A stretch of 64,000 nucleotides of DNA from Rosellinia necatrix. Taxonomy: Eukaryota > Ascomycota > Sordariomycetes > Xylariales > Xylariaceae. Shown here piece after piece: positions 13,908 to 29,600 of the stretch (its first letter is position 1; each line of letters opens with the position of its first letter). The notes beneath the pieces were generated by a model. The model was not told the origin of the DNA and did not search any database. It saw only the letters and a list, made by a program, of their open reading frames with translations. Made by a program: the position numbers and the translations under genes. The stretch is taken from the NCBI GenBank assembly GCA_021209875.1, contig JAGYVD010000006.1, positions 3,224,001 to 3,288,000 on the forward strand, in the 5' to 3' direction.

Positions 13908-16310
13908 TTATTTTTTTTTTATATTTTTTTAAAACAGTTGCAGGCCGGTTATAAGCTGTTTTATAGTTTTTATGCTTATATTTTAAGTTTATAAATAAAG
14001 TTTTTTTTTAGCTAAAAAAAAATTTTTTTTTATTAGGTTTTTTTTTTATTTATAAGTTCTAATTTATATATAAATATATATTTTATTGATTTAGTTTATT
14101 AAAATATTTTAACGCTGTTTATAAGCGTTTTATAATATTATTTTTTTTATTTATTATTTGCTAGTTTTTGCGTGCTTTTTACATGCTTTAAATATTTACA
14201 TGCAATTATTTTTTAAAATTTTGCTAAGCTTTATTTTAAATTGTTTTATATACAGCTATATAAAGCTTTTAAGCCGCTTGTTTTTTTGTTTTTTTTTTTT
14301 TTTAATAATAATTAGTTTTATAAATTATTTTTATTTCTGCTATGTTTTAATTTATTTTTTAAGCTGTTTATAAGTTAATTTTGTTTTATTTTATAAGCTT
14401 TTTAGCGTTTTATTATTAATATTATATCTGTTTTTTATTATTGCAGCCAGGCTTTATTTTTATTTATATTTTAGCCGGCTTATTAGTTTAGTCTGTTAGC
14501 GCAGCTGTATTTTTTTATTTATTAAAAATTAGTTTTAAACTGTTTGCTATTTTTTTATTACTTAATTAAATAATCATTTTTTATTATTTTAAAACCAGCT
14601 GTTTTTAGCTGTTGTTTTTATATTAACTTTATTAATAAAAAACAGAAGTAATATTTTTTTAGTTTTATTTGCTAATTTTTTATTTTTTAATTTTTAGCGC
14701 CTAGCGCTGCTTTTATTTGTTTATAAGCTTTATTAACCGAGTTTTAATGTTATTTATGCATTTTTTTTTGCTTTTTATTTAGCTTTTTTTTTATTTTTTT
14801 TTTATTTATTTTTAAAAGTTTTTTTTTTTTTTTATTTTTAAGCTGTTTATATGCTATTTATAATAGCTTTAAAAGCTTTTTTTATCTGTTTTATTATAAG
14901 CTAGCTTTTTATTAATGTTTTATACAGCTTTTTTTTTTATTTTATTTATAAACATATTATATTATATATATATTATATTAATAAGCTTATAAATAATAAT
15001 TTTTAGTTTTTATATTAATTAAATTAATAATACGTTTTTTATAACCTTGTTATAAATTAATTATAAAAAACGTGCTGTTATTTATTATATATATTATATA
15101 AACAAAAAAATGTTTTAAAATAATCTAGCTGCTATTATAGCTATTTATACCCTGTGTTAATGTTATTTATAAATAAATTTTAATAATTTTAAGCTGTATT
15201 AAATATTTTATATTTTATTAAAAATATTTATATATATAATAAATATATTTTTATAAGTTTTTTTTTATTAGCTGCTTATTATATATTTATATGCTTTTTA
15301 AATAATTAAAACAAATTTACTAAAGTTTATTTAAATTTTTAAAACGTTTAACTTATATTAATAAAATGTTAAAAATAAATTATAATTTTAATAATTATAA
15401 TTTATATTTAATTTATATATTATATAAACAAAATTATTATTATTATTTAAAGCTGTATTAAATAGTTTTTAAATAATAAAAAATTAAAATTTATTATATA
15501 AATATTTTGTCTGCTGTTTATATTTTTTTTATATACTGCTTATATTTAATTAAAATAAAATAATAAAATGTTTTAAAAATAAATAATAATTTATATATTT
15601 TATTATAGTTTATAAAACTATTTATAAATTTTTAAAAGCTGTTAATTCTTTTATAAAAAGTGTTTTTTAAGTTTATATAAACCGCGTTAAAAACGCAAGC
15701 TTTATTTTAATATTAATTATAAACAGCTTAAAAAATAAATAAAAGTTAGTTAAATTTTAAAATAATATAACAAGCAGCGCAGCTACAGCTGCTACTAATA
15801 AAACTTTAGCAGCTGCGGCCGTGTTTTTTATTAAATATATTAATTATTTTTATGTTAATTATAAATAAAGCTTAAAAAATTAAAGCTTAATAATAAAAAT
15901 TAAAATAAACTAAATTATTTAAGGGCTGCTTATGTAGCATTTATTATTATTTTGTTTAAAGCTTATATAAAAAATATAAAAATTAGCTAGTTTTATTTAA
16001 TAGTTTTTTATAAGTTTTAAATTATTTATAATATATTTACAAGCTAATTTTATTTTTAATTAAAAAATATAATGTTTTATATTATTTATTTATTTTATTT
16101 ATTGTTTTTTTATATTTTATTTTTAAGCTATATTTTTTTATTTTTATGTTTAATCTGTTATTATTTTATATATTTTTATATTTTTTTTAAAACGGTTTAT
16201 TGTTTAAATTTTTAAAAGTTTTTATAAATTTTTAATAAGTTTAGCATATTTTTTATTTTATAATTAGTTTATAATTTTTTATGTTTTTTTAGTTTAATAA
16301 GCTTTTAATA

Positions 16311-16341
<31 letters not shown>

Positions 16342-16404
16342 TTGCTTATATAAAAAAAGTTAGCTGTTATTTAATATTTAAAAAACTAAAAATATGTTTT
16401 TATA
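13908..16404. other. E element internal segment 1, RIPed
   Basis: About 2.5 kb of AT-rich sequence between the left E LTR and the nested A element. It is rich in T homopolymers on the plus strand. Frames such as 14,158-14,373 are Phe/Leu/Ile/Cys low-complexity artefacts. No domain is recognisable. Confidence 0.75.
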
Positions 16405-16409
16405 TAATA

Positions 16410-16679
16410 TGTAATAGCTGTAATAATAGCAGTTGGAACAATGCCTAACTATACCTATATATTAAAAAAAAAAACTAAAGTTAAAAAAAAAAAAAAACTA
16501 TATATAGGGCTAACGGCTGGAATTTCTACTTATATATATTATTAGCTATTTATTATATAACTAGCCTATTTATTACATTTATTATTTTATACCTGTACTT
16601 GTTTAGCTAAGTAGCTAATTAAAAATTAACTAGTTAGCCGGCTAATTAAAAATCGCTATTATAGCTGTAAGCTATAACA
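16410..16679 (-). repeat. 3' LTR of A element
   Basis: 270 bp. Its outer (left) end keeps AGTTGGAACAATGCCTAACT, while its inner (right) end is AT-converted relative to the partner LTR. It is homologous to the isolated LTR at 42,232-42,504 on the other strand. Confidence 0.9.
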
Positions 16680-16690
16680 ATCCCCCTTCT
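16680..16690 (-). other. Polypurine tract of A element
   Basis: On the minus strand the 11 bases preceding the 3' LTR read AGAAGGGGGAT. This matches the polypurine tract that primes plus-strand DNA synthesis in LTR elements. It kept five consecutive G residues despite RIP around it. Confidence 0.6.
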
Positions 16691-19600
16691 GTAAAAAAAT
16701 TTAGCTTAAGTTTTTAGCCGCGCGTAAAACTAAAAACATGTTAAACTAATTTTTAAGTTGTTTATGCTATATATAAAGCTTAAACTAGCGATTTTTAAAT
16801 TAATATTTTTAAGCAGTAAAAAAATACTTTTAATATATATAATTAATTAAAATTTAAAAGTTTTTAATTTTTAGTTTTTATTTATTACGTTAATTAGTTA
16901 ATTTTTATTTAATTTATTTTTAATTAAATTATTTATTATATTATTTACGCTGCATTTATAACTTTAGCTATATTTTATTTTATAATATATTATTATTATT
17001 ATATATTTTAGCAAATATATTTTTTTAGCTGCTTTAATTTATTTTTATAATTATTTTAACAGCTTTGCTTTTTAAATATTTTTATAATATTTTTTAGTTT
17101 AATTAAAACGTTTTTAAATTAGCTGCTAAATATTAATTATTATTATATTTTTAGCTTGTTTATAATATTTTATAAAATAATTTTTTTTTAAATTTTTAAT
17201 AACAAGATTTTTTTTTTTTATTTTTTTTTTTAGCGTTTTATTAACTATTTTTTTTTAGTTAAAATATTTTTTATTTAAACAGCAGGTCGTTTATATATTT
17301 TATAATTATTTAATATAAAACTAGTAGTTTTTATTATATTATTAATAGTTTTAGTTTAAATATATTAAAACAATTAGTTTAAATATTAATAATTTTATAA
17401 GCTTGTTATATTATTAAATAGTTTAATTTATTATTAAAATAATTAGTTTATTTTTTTTTTTTTATATAAACATCTAGTTTTTAATTATAAAATCTAAGTT
17501 TTATTAATATTTATTAATTTATATAATTATTTGTTTTTATATTTTTATATTTATATTTTTGTTTTTTAATATAATTGTAAACTTTTTATAAATACTTATA
17601 TTTTTTTTAAAATAGTTTTTTTAATTAGTTTTTTATAATTATTTTATTTTTATTTAAGCTTTTAATTAAACGTTATATTTATCGGCTTTTTATTAGCATT
17701 TTTTTAAAATAGTTTTTTAAAGCTTTATAAAATAAAAATGCTTAAATTATGTTTAAAGCTAGCAGTATTTTTAACTAGTTTTTTAAAAATAATTAATATA
17801 TAATTACAGCTTTTAATTTATTTATTAATATATTATTTTTATTTATTTTATTAATTAATAATATTTTATTATAAAAAGTCTAGTTTTATATTATATATTT
17901 TTAATAATTTATTTATAAAATTAGCAACAAATTATTTTTTTATTATTAACTACTATTTTTAGCTATTTATATATTTAATAAAAACTTTTATAATATATTT
18001 TAGCAGTATTTTTACTGTTATAGATTTTTATATATAGTTGTTTATATTAGTTTTAATAATTTATTAATTATATAAAAATTATATTATTTTTATATTTATT
18101 TTTAAAAAACTTTTAAAGTTAATTATTATATATTATTAAATATATTCTAGCATTAATAATAAAATTAGTTTTTTAATATTTTATTATAAAAACTTTTATA
18201 AAGCAGCAAAAATAGTTTGCTATATATTAGTTAATTTTATAATATAGCTTTAACTATTAATAATGTTAAAATATTAAATGTTTTATTTTTTATAATTTAA
18301 ATATACTGTTGTTAATTTTATATAAATTTTTTAATTATTTAAGTTTATAAATTATTTAATTTAAAAACAACTAGTTTTTTTATATAATAACAAGTTTTTT
18401 AATATTAATTAATTAAAGTTTTTATTAACTTAAGCTTTTTTAATATTTGTTTAAACTAATATTATATTAATTTATTTTAATATTACGTTTATAAATACTA
18501 TTTTTAATAATAATAAAAATATAATATTTTTATAATATATATTTTATATATATTTTTTTTATTTTAAAGTTGCCGGCTTAAAAAAGCTATAGTTTTTATT
18601 TATTTTTCTGTTGTTTTTATATTTTTAAGTTTTTATTAATTTAAAAAATATCTGCTATTATATTTTTTAATTTTAAATAATATATAATATTAAAATTATA
18701 ATATATAATTAGCTTAGTTTATTAAGCTTATTTCAAATTGAAAATTTTTTACGCTAAAATATTTTAATATAATATAATTTATAATAACTAAAACAGCTGT
18801 AATTATTATAAGCTTATTAACTTTGTTTTTAATATAATAGTTTTTAATAACAGCTAATATTTTTTATTATAAATACTATAGTTTAATTTTATATTATAAA
18901 AGTTTTTAAATAAAATATAACTAGTTATTATAAGTTGTTTATTATTTTTGTTATAACAGCATGCTAGCTATTATTTTGTTAAATATATTTATTTTTATTT
19001 ATATTTTATTTTTATAATTAAAATATTTTAATACTAGTATATTAATTAGCCTGTTTTTAATATTTTAAATATATTTTAACAAACTTTTAATTATATTAAG
19101 TTAATTTTTATATAAATTAAGTTATTTAATAGTTTTATTATTTAATTATATTTTTAAATAAATTTTTATAAAAGTTATAAAATTTAAAAATAAATATATT
19201 TTTTAATAACGTTTTTTTTTTTTTTAGGCGTTTTTAATTAAAAATAATTTTAATTTTATTAAAATTAACTTTTATTTTTAGTTCTAATAATAAATTTAAA
19301 AACTTAGTTTTTTTATATAAAATTTATATTTTTTAAATTAGTTTATAGTTTTATTTTTTAAAACGTTATAATATTTTATTAATATAATATTAATATTTTA
19401 GTTTATTATTTAAATAAATTAAAATATTATTAATATAAGCTATATAAAAATATTTAAATATTTTTATAATATATTATTAATATATTTTTAAAAATAGCTA
19501 GCTTATTAATTAATTTAAAAATAGTATTTTAAACTAATAAGCTTTATACTAAGTTTAAAAATAATTAATTTTTATTTTTTTATAATATAAATATAATAAA

Positions 19601-22600
19601 ACGTTTATTTAATATTAATTTTTATAAATATTTTAATTTATATTATATAAGCTAATATTTTTTAATTAATAGTAATAAATAATAGTTTTTTAAATTAAAA
19701 TATTTAATTTTTATAATTAACGTATAAATATAAAAACCTGTTGCTTTTATATATAAAAATATAAAAGCTGCTTAAAAAGCTAGTATAAGTTTTATAAATC
19801 TTTTGCTAAATTATTATAAATATATTATTAATATATTTTAGCTTTTTAAATAATATTTTATATAAAAAGCTATATTTTAATAATTTTAGGTCTTAGTTTA
19901 ATATTAAATAATAATTAATTTTTAGTTTATATAAAAGCAGGTTGTTTAAAACAGTTTTTAAAAAATATTTTAATATTTATAATAAGCTTTTAAAATAATT
20001 TATAATAAGTTTTTTTTAGTTCTGCTTTATTTTTATTTAATAGTTTATTTTAAATTTTTATTTTTATATTTTATTATTTTGTTAATTTTATATAACGTAG
20101 TTATACTATAATATATTATATTGTTTTATTATAACATTATATTAAAAGCTATAGCTTTAATAGTTATAATTTTTATAAATTAATGCTTATATTATTTAAT
20201 AACGTTTTGCTAAAATTAATACAATTTTTAAATATTTTTTTAAACGGAGTTTTTATTTTTAATTTAGTTTTATTATTTTTAAAATTAAGTCGGTATTTTT
20301 GTTTTTGCTTAATATTTTTTTATTTTATATATTTTTATATAGTTTTATTTTTTATTTAAAATAACCGTTAATTTTAAAGCTTTAAAATAATTATTAAAAT
20401 AAGTTTAAAAAGCTTTTAAGTTTATATTATTTATAGTTGGCTTAATTTTTAGCTAAATAATTTTTGCTATATTTAGCTTAAAATGTTTTATTTTTGCAGT
20501 TTTTTTTTTGCTGCTTTTAATTAAATCGTTTATTTTTACGTTTTTTATTTTTGCGGTTTATTAGCTTTTTTTTTTAAGCAACGTTTTTTAATATTTAAAA
20601 TATTTTAATAAATCGCCTGCTTTATTTATTAAAATTTTAAAACTTAATATTTTAGTTTTTAATTATTTAAAATAAAAGTTGTTTATATAAAAATTTATTA
20701 ATACGTTATAATAATTATAATATTTTTTTAATAATTACGTTATATTTTATATTAATTATAATTAAAAAGCTTTTTATATTGTTTTTTTATATTTTAAAAT
20801 ATGCTTTTAAAGCTAGGTTTATTAATTAAATTAAATTACTGTTATATTTAGTAATAATAGCTGGTTTAAAGCTTGTTATAGTTTTAAATTTTAAATATTT
20901 TATTATTTAAGCAGTAAAATTATATTTATTAAAATATATATATTTATTTTTATATCGGCTAAAGCTTTAATAAATAATATAAATTTATTATTTATTATAA
21001 TATAATTTATAAAAATAGGTTTTTTTAAAATATTTTTAAAAAATTAAATAAAATTTTTTATATTATATTATATTAAATATTAATATTTTCTGCTTAAAAA
21101 AAAGTTTATTTATTTTAAACTGTTTTTTTTTTTTTTTGTTTATATTTTTATTTTATATAGTTTATTTTTATAGTTTTTATAAAAATAATGCTAATATATA
21201 TATTATTTAATTAATTAAAATTATTTTTATAAAAATAATTATTGCTATAATATTTTTATTTATAATAAATAAAACATTTGTTTTTAAAATAAAAGCTTTA
21301 AACTAGTTTAATTTTAATTTAGCGTAAATTTTTGTTTTATTTTTATTTATTTAATAATAATAACGCTTTTATTATTATTTTTAATATATAAGCGCTTTTA
21401 AGTCGGAAACTATTTTAAGCGGCTTAAATTAAAGTTTTTTAGCTTTTTTTTTGATTTTTTTTTTATAAAGCTTTATTTTAAATAAAATTTTTTGTTATTA
21501 ATAGTTATATAATTATATATATTTATAATAAACAGTAAAATTTATTATATTATTATATAGTTTGTTTATATAAAGCTTATTTAAACGTTTAAATAATTTA
21601 TTATATATATTCTATTTAAAATTTTTAAGTTAATTTATATTATATTAGCTTATTAAATAAATTTAATATAAAATAAAATAAACTTATTATTTATAGCTAT
21701 TTTAAATTTTAATATTTAATTTTAGTTTTTTATATTTATTAAAGTTATTATAAAATAAAAAAATAGTTTAAAACTTTTAACTAGTTTTTAGTATTAGTTT
21801 ATTATAATTATTAATAATAAATAATATAAAGTTTTTAAAGCTTTATTTTTATATAGCTGGCAATATAAGCAATTTTTTAATTTATATTAAAATAATCGCT
21901 ATTTTTAATAAGTTTGTTTTTAAAACATAAACTAATGCTTAAATTTTATTTTTAATTTATTGTTTATTAACTTTTGCTTATAAAACTAATAGTTTTACAG
22001 CTTTGAAAATTAATTTTAATTTTTTTAATATATTATAAGTTAAAAATACTTAAGTTTAGCTTAAATATAATTTTTAATAATTATTAAATGTTCTGTTTAT
22101 TTAAATAAATATTATAATAATTTAGTTTTTAAAATTTTAATTTTTTATTTATTTTAATTAAAATATAATTTAAGTTAGCTTTAACTTTTTGTTTTATATG
22201 CTAAACTAATTTATTTAATATAATATTTATATAAAATTATTATTTATTTTATTTATTAAATTAATAATATTTTTAAAATATTTTAAGCAGTATTAATAAA
22301 TAATAAATAATATTTAAATTTATAATATATTTTTAAAATAATTATAAACTAGTTTTATAAACTGCTAAAAGTTTATAAAGCTATTTTATAATAAAATACA
22401 TGTTTTTTTAAATATTATTATTATAAATATTATTTTAGTTGTTTATTAATAATAAAATAAACTATATTAATTTTTATTTGTTTTATAAAGTTTTTATAAA
22501 ATTTTATAAAAGCCAGCTCTATGTAAGCTTTAATTATTATTTTAAATAATATAATTTTAATATAAAAATATTAATTCGTTTTTTTTTGTTTTTATTTTTG

Positions 22601-22888
22601 TTATAACTATTATTTTTATTTTTAAAATGTTCTGCTGTATTAATATTATTTATTTATAACGCTAACTTTATAAACTTTAAAAACTAGCAATAAAGTTTAT
22701 AATAATTATATTAACTAACGTTTTAAAATATTAGTTTATTTAAATCGTTTTTTTTAAAACGTATTTATCGCTTAATTTTTATTAAAAAATTAAATTATTT
22801 TTTTGCTATAATATTTTTAATATATTAATTAATTAGTTGTTTAAAAAATTTAACGTTTTTTTAAACAATAAAAAATAAACTTTAATTT

Positions 22889-23177
22889 TATAATAGCTGT
22901 AATAACAGCAGTTAAAATAATGTTTAACTATATTTATATATTAAAAAAAAAAACTAAAATTAAAAAAAAAAACTAAAATTAAAAAAAAAAAAAAACTATA
23001 TATAGGGCCGACGGCCGGAATTCTTACTTATATATACTACTAGCTATTCACTACATGACTGGCCTACTTACTACATTTACTATTCTATACCTGTACCTGC
23101 TTAACTAGATAGCTAATCAGGGATCGACTGGCCAGCCGGCCAATCAGAGATCGCCATTATAGCTGTGGGCCATAACA
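22889..23177 (-). repeat. 5' LTR of A element
   Basis: 289 bp. It is longer than the partner mainly through one extra copy of an A-rich 19-bp unit near 22,955-22,990. Its outer (right) end is well preserved (GACTGGCCAGCCGGCCAATC region), whereas the equivalent inner part of 16,410-16,679 is RIPed. Confidence 0.9.
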
Positions 23178-26100
23178 TAATATATAAACTTAATATAAAA
23201 ATAATTATAAATACTTTTTAAAATATTTAATTTTATTATATAAAAGCTAATTATTTTAATAATATAATATTTAATATATAAGTATATTAATTTTTAAAAT
23301 AGCAGCAACATTTATATATTTTTTAAAAATAACTAAATAAAATTTTTAGTTTTAAATTTATTAGCTATTACATACTGTTTATTAGCAGCTTTTTTTTAGT
23401 TCTGCTGCATTATAGCTATAGCTGTTTAAATAAATTTTATGCTGTTTTTTAGCTTTTATATAAATATTTTAACTAAAGTTTATAAGTTATAACCTAGTCG
23501 TGTTAAATCTTTAATTATTAATATAATAATTATATAGTATTTATAAATTATAAAAAAAAGTTTAATTTAATAATTATAATATTTTAATTATTTATCGCAA
23601 ATATAGCTTTTAAAAATAATATAAGCTAGTTATATTAAATATATATAATATATATTTATAAAAATATTAATATTTTATAGTTTGCCTGTTTTATAGCTTT
23701 ATTTATTTTTAAATAATAAATAATAAATAAACGCTATTTAATATTTATTAATAAATATATTTCGCGTTAAAAACAGCGGGTTTAATTTATATTTTTATTG
23801 CGTGTTATAATTATAAAAAATTTATAATAACGCTAATAATATTATATAAACTATTTAATATAAGCTTTTATATTTATTAAAACTATTATTTTTAATATAA
23901 CAGCTTTATTAAGCTTATTAATAATTATTATTAAATAAATAAAATCGCTTTATTTTTTTATTAGCAAGTTTATTATAAAATTTATTAAAAGTTTATGTTA
24001 ATATTATTTAAAAACTAATAATAAACGTAGCAAGCTTTATTTTTAATTTTTTTATATTGTTTTTTTGCCGCAGATATTATAGTTATATATAAAATATTTT
24101 ATGTTTTTTAAAAACGCCGGCTAAAAAAAGTTCTTAAATATTATTATAATAATTTTTTTTTAACCGGAGTGTTTTACTAAGTATAAATTATAAATGTTTT
24201 ATATTATTTTTGTTTAAAAAAGTTTTTAATTAAAAATCTAAAGCTGGTTGTAAAATTTTAATACGTTACGCAGGTTTAAATTATATTTAATAATTAATAT
24301 TTTAAAATTTAACTCCGGAGAAAAAACACGTGCGTTTTTTTATATAACACAGGTAATATATACATAGCTTAAGTTTTTTTTAAAAGCAGTATTTTAAACA
24401 TTAGTTAAATTTTATAATTAAATTTTTTTTTTTAAAAATTAGTACGTTTTTAATTTATTTATTTATATAATTTATAATTAGCTTAAAAAAACTTTATAAG
24501 CAGCTATTTATTTTTTAAAAACTGTTTATTTTATTTTATATATTTTTATTTTAAGCTTTTTTAAAAATTTTAATCGCGTTTTAATAGCATGTTTATTTAG
24601 CTGTTTAAACGTTTTTTATAAAACTTTAATTTAAATCTATATTTAATGAATTTTATAGCTTAATAAACCTGGTTTTTAATTAATTTTTAATAGTTATAAA
24701 ATAAATAAAGTTTTTATAATTAAATATTATAATAAAAAACACGTTTATATTTTTAAGTTTAATATATTAAGCTTATAAACAGCTTATAATTATAAAAAGT
24801 TTTTAATATAAATTTTATAGTTAATTTTGCAGCTATAAAAAAGCATAAATAATATATAACAAGCTATAATTTCCTGTTTTTTTTTAACTACGTTAAATAT
24901 TTTTATAAAACTATTTTAAATAATCTATTTTTATAAAAATTCTTTTATTAAAATTAAAATAAGCTAATATAAGTTTATTTATAAAAGCATTTTTAAATAT
25001 TTTAAAACCGCGTTTTTATAAGTTTTTATTTAAAAAACGTTTTTTTATTAGCGCGGTTAATAAAACTGTTTTTTAAATAACTATTTATAAAGTTTTTATA
25101 AAAGTTTTTAAAGCTTAAAAATTTTTGCACACTTTTAAACGTTATAAAAGCTTTTTATTTATAAATTATACGTAATTTTTTAAAGTTTATGCCGATTTTT
25201 TATTTGTTTTTATAATAAATTTTAAATATTTGATTATAAAAACTTTAAATTTATTTTATTAATATTTAAATAAAAGCTCACGTTTATAAAATATTTTAAA
25301 ACTTGTTTAATTTTATAATAATAGTTTATTTAAAAGCTTGAAAAAAATATCAGCACGTTATTAATATATATAATATAAAAATAATTTAAAAGTTCTAAAA
25401 CATATTATTAATATAGTGTTAAAATATTGCAAAAGCTTTATATAAGCTAAAAAACATTACTAGTTATTTAAACAGTTTAAACCTGGTTTAAAAAACTGTT
25501 TTTTATTTATGTTTTTTTTATATTTTAATTTTATAAAAAGCTGATTTAACGTTTAATTTAATAAATTATTTAGCTTATAAAAACATTTTAAACGTTTTTA
25601 AATTAAAAAAAAGTATTAATTTTTTTAATAATATTATTAAACGTTTTATAATTATAATAAAAATAAAACTTATTATTAAGCTTATATATAAAAATATTAA
25701 TATATTTATTAACAAGCTGTTTATATATATATATTTTTATTTAATAGTTTAATAAAAGTTTTTTTAAAATAAAAGTTTATTTTTAATATATTATATTAAA
25801 AGCTTTATAAAACTAGTTTTTATACTTTTACGTATTTATATTTAAATATATTTTATAATTTATTTTTAAGCGGTTAAAAAATAAAGCTTATATTTTATAT
25901 TTATTAAACAAGTCGGCTTATTTTTTAGCTTGCTTAAAAGCTTTTTAAGTTATGCTTAAGGTTTTAAGTTAAAAGCTTGGTTTATTTAAACAATTATTAA
26001 AGAAAAAGCTTTAAATAGTTTTTATTTAAGCTTTTTAGCTTTATATATTTTTTGCTTTTAATAAAAATAACAGCGTTAATTATAAATATAATCTAAGCTG

Positions 26101-26458
26101 TTTTAATAGTTATTATTTAACTTATATATTTTTTATAACTATTATATTATTTATTTTTTCATATTTATATAATATTTATAAACAATATATATTATTTTTT
26201 ATATTTTAATTAAAGTTTTTTAAGTATTAATAAATACTATGACTTTTTATTATATATATATATATTTATTTTATATATTTATTTATATTTATATTTAAAT
26301 AAATTATTTTATTTCTTTTTAAAGCTGTTTATAAGCTTTTTTTTAGCGGCTAGCTTAAAAAGCTGTTTTTTTATTTTTATATGCAATAACCTGTATTTTT
26401 TAATAATGTTTTTATTAATAGCTGCGTAATATTTGCATTTTTAATTAATTAAAGCTTT
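23178..26458. other. E element internal segment 2, RIPed
   Basis: About 3.3 kb of AT-rich sequence between the nested A and D elements, read as E internal DNA from its position. It holds no open frame and no recognisable motif. Confidence 0.7.
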
Positions 26459-26670
26459 TGAGAAGATTAGTATAAGAGTAGAAAGAAAGATGCTTTTATT
26501 AATTTCTGCTAGGTAGGGAATTTTAATAAGTTTAGAATTAACTTCTGCAGAGGTGGCCGTGGGCTATTTGTTGCCAGCCGTAGCTTATGCAACTTATTTT
26601 TAGCTTATTTAATTTAATAATATATAAGCTAATAGCTTAATTAATACGGTTTTTTTTAAAGATTTTATTA
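26459..26670 (+). repeat. Left LTR of D element
   Basis: 212 bp, starting TGAGAAGATTAGTATAAGAG and ending TTTATTA. Compared with the right LTR its first 39 bases are preserved (eight G here are A in the partner). Its last 24 bases are RIPed (ten C/T or G/A changes). Confidence 0.9.
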
Positions 26671-29600
26671 AAATTCTAGCTGACAGAAAAACAGCTATTG
26701 TTTTTAATAATATGTTATATTGTTTTATAAAGCTGTTTTTATGTTTAATTTTTTTTTTTAAAGCAGAAGCTGTTTTTTTTAATAATTATTTATAATTTTT
26801 TTAAATAATATAGTTAATTTTAATATATTATTAGTTATATTTATATTTTTAGTTTTATTATTTAATTAAATACTTAAATTTGTTTTTTATTATTATAATG
26901 TTTAAAAATCTGTTTAATTTTATATATTTTTTATTATTGCTATTTAAATATTTATATTAATTAGTTTTTATTAGTTTAAATATTAGTTTAGTTTATTTAA
27001 AAAATTATTTTAGCTATATATATATTTTAAATAAGCTATTAATATTATTAAATAAATTTTATAACGCTTTAAAAGTTTAATTTATAAGCTAAATTTTTAA
27101 CGTTTTTTTTATTGTTTAAAGTTTTATTTATTATTAAAAATATTTTTTAAAAATTTATTAAATAAATAATATTTATTATATAAACATAATAATATTTTTT
27201 ATTAAAAATAAATTATAATATATAATATTTGCTGTTATAATATTTTTAGTTTATGCTGCAGCAAGATTTATTATTAGCTTAGTGTTTTATTTAAAATAGT
27301 TTTTAAAGCTTTTATTTATTTTATATTTAATTAATTAAATTAATTAATAATAAAGTTTAAAAGTTTAAAAATTTAAATTAAAATAATTATTTATATAAAA
27401 TAAACTATATAACTTATAACTATATAGTGTTAAAATTTTATTATAATATTAAATATAAATTAACTTAATTAAATTTAAAGTTTTTATAATTATAAAAATA
27501 TATTATTAGTTTAATAGTTTAGTTTTTTTTTTAATAATTTATTATTTTATAAATAATAAGCTATAGTTATTAATAGTTTTATATTTAAAGTTTTTATATT
27601 TTTTTAAAATTAAATATAAATTTTAGTTTTAATTAAAAATAATATTTTTAAAAGTTTTTAATTATTTATTAATAATTATTTTATAAATATATTAGTTTAG
27701 TTTTTAGTTATATATTTTTATTTTTAAAATAAATAAGCTTTATTTAAATATATAATATAATATAATTATTATATAATTATATATATTATAATATTTTTAT
27801 TTATTTATTGTTATAAAATATTTTTAATATTTATTAAAAATAGTTTTAATATAAAATTAATTATTATTATTTATATAAATAATATATTTTTAAATATATT
27901 AATTTAAAACTTTTATTAGTTAAGATCTGTTTATACAATTAATATTACAACTTAAATAATATTTAACGTATTTTTAATTAATTAAAACTTATAATAAATA
28001 AAAAATCTTTAAGATTTTTATTATGTTTTTAAACCTGCATAATATTTATTATTATATATAGTTTTAAATATTTATTTAATTATATTATATAAAACGTATA
28101 ATTATTTTATTTTTTAATATTAGTTATAAATTAAATTATTTATAATAAAAAAAAAGCTTAAGTTTAAAAAATGTTATAACGTTTTTATTGTTTTAATAAA
28201 ATTTTAAAATATTTAGCTTGTTTAATATTTTATTATATTATATATTAGTTTAATAAATTTTTTTAAATTCTGTTTTTATTTATTATTTAACACTGCTTTT
28301 ATTATATATTTTATTATGTTTTATATTAAGTTTAATAGTATTAGTTTTTTAATTTTTATAACTTGTTTATTTTATTTATAACGTTTTATATTAATTTAAG
28401 TTTGTTTAATATATTTAATATATAATTTAATTTTTTAATAAATAATATATTTAATATCTATATTAAAAAATATATTAAAAGTTAATTAATTAAATATTTA
28501 CATTATTTGTAGCTGCTGTATTTAATAATATTTAATCGATTATATTTTTAATTGTTAAATTATTTATAAATATAATTATATTATTTTTATTAAATTAAAC
28601 TATTATTTATAGTTTTTAGCCGCTTAAATAAAATAAGCTATTTTTAATTTAATTAGTTTATATTTAGTTTTAACTTATAATAAACTATAATTTAAACATA
28701 TAATTAGTTTTATTTATATTAATAAAATTAAGCTTTTAAACTTTTAGTTATATTTTTATTTATATAAAATAATATAACTTTAAAACTATATTTTTAGTTT
28801 TATTTATTTATAAAAAAGCAGCTTTTTAAATCATAATATTATAATATTATTTTATAACAAATAATATTTTAAATAGCTTTAAATAAAACTATTTTTATTT
28901 TTATTAGTTTATAATATATATTATAAATATAATAAATATGTTTTTTTTATTTATAAATTTTTTTTTACGTTTTTTAATTTTAAAGTAGTTCTGCTAATTA
29001 AATATAATATAAAATCAGGTTATAAAAAATCTGCTTATTTTAAAATATTTTTAAAAGCTTATAATATTTCTAGAAAAACTAATTATTAAAATGCTTATAT
29101 TTGTTTAGCTGTAGTTAATAGTTTTAAAACGTTTACGCGGAATTTTAAAAGCTTTATAAATAAATAGCCGATAAAAACTTTATAAAAAACATTATAATAT
29201 TTTTTTATAATAATATAAAATTATTTTAAAATATTTAAAATAATTTTATAACTATTAAAGTTTATAATAATATTATTAATAATATATTAATAATAATATT
29301 TATATTTATATAATAGTTAGTTTATATATTTTTATATATATGCTATAAAATTATTATATTTTATTAATACTACGTTAAATTGTTTTAAACTATAAAAACT
29401 AATTGTTATAAATATATTTTTAAATTTAAAATATATTAAAATTAATAAGAAAATCCTGTTGCATTAATAATTATTATATATTTTTGTTTAACAAGCTTTT
29501 AATTATTTTATTTTATAAAAATAATAAATAACTGTTTAAAATTACTATTTTATTAATTTTATATATTTTTGCTATATAATAAAAACAAAATAAATAAAAA

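Larger units (their letters stand above)
16410..23177 (-). mobile_element. A-family LTR retrotransposon nested in E (TSD TAATA)
   Basis: Direct LTRs at 16,410-16,679 and 22,889-23,177 are flanked by TAATA at 16,405-16,409 and 23,178-23,182. Total length is 6,768 bp. The minus-strand orientation is supported by a purine tract reading CAGAAGGGGGAT on the minus strand directly before the LTR that starts TGTTATAGC at 16,679. This is the expected place and form of a polypurine tract, making the LTR at 22,889-23,177 the 5' LTR. The internal 6.2 kb is RIPed beyond reading. Copia or Gypsy class cannot be decided. Confidence 0.9.
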
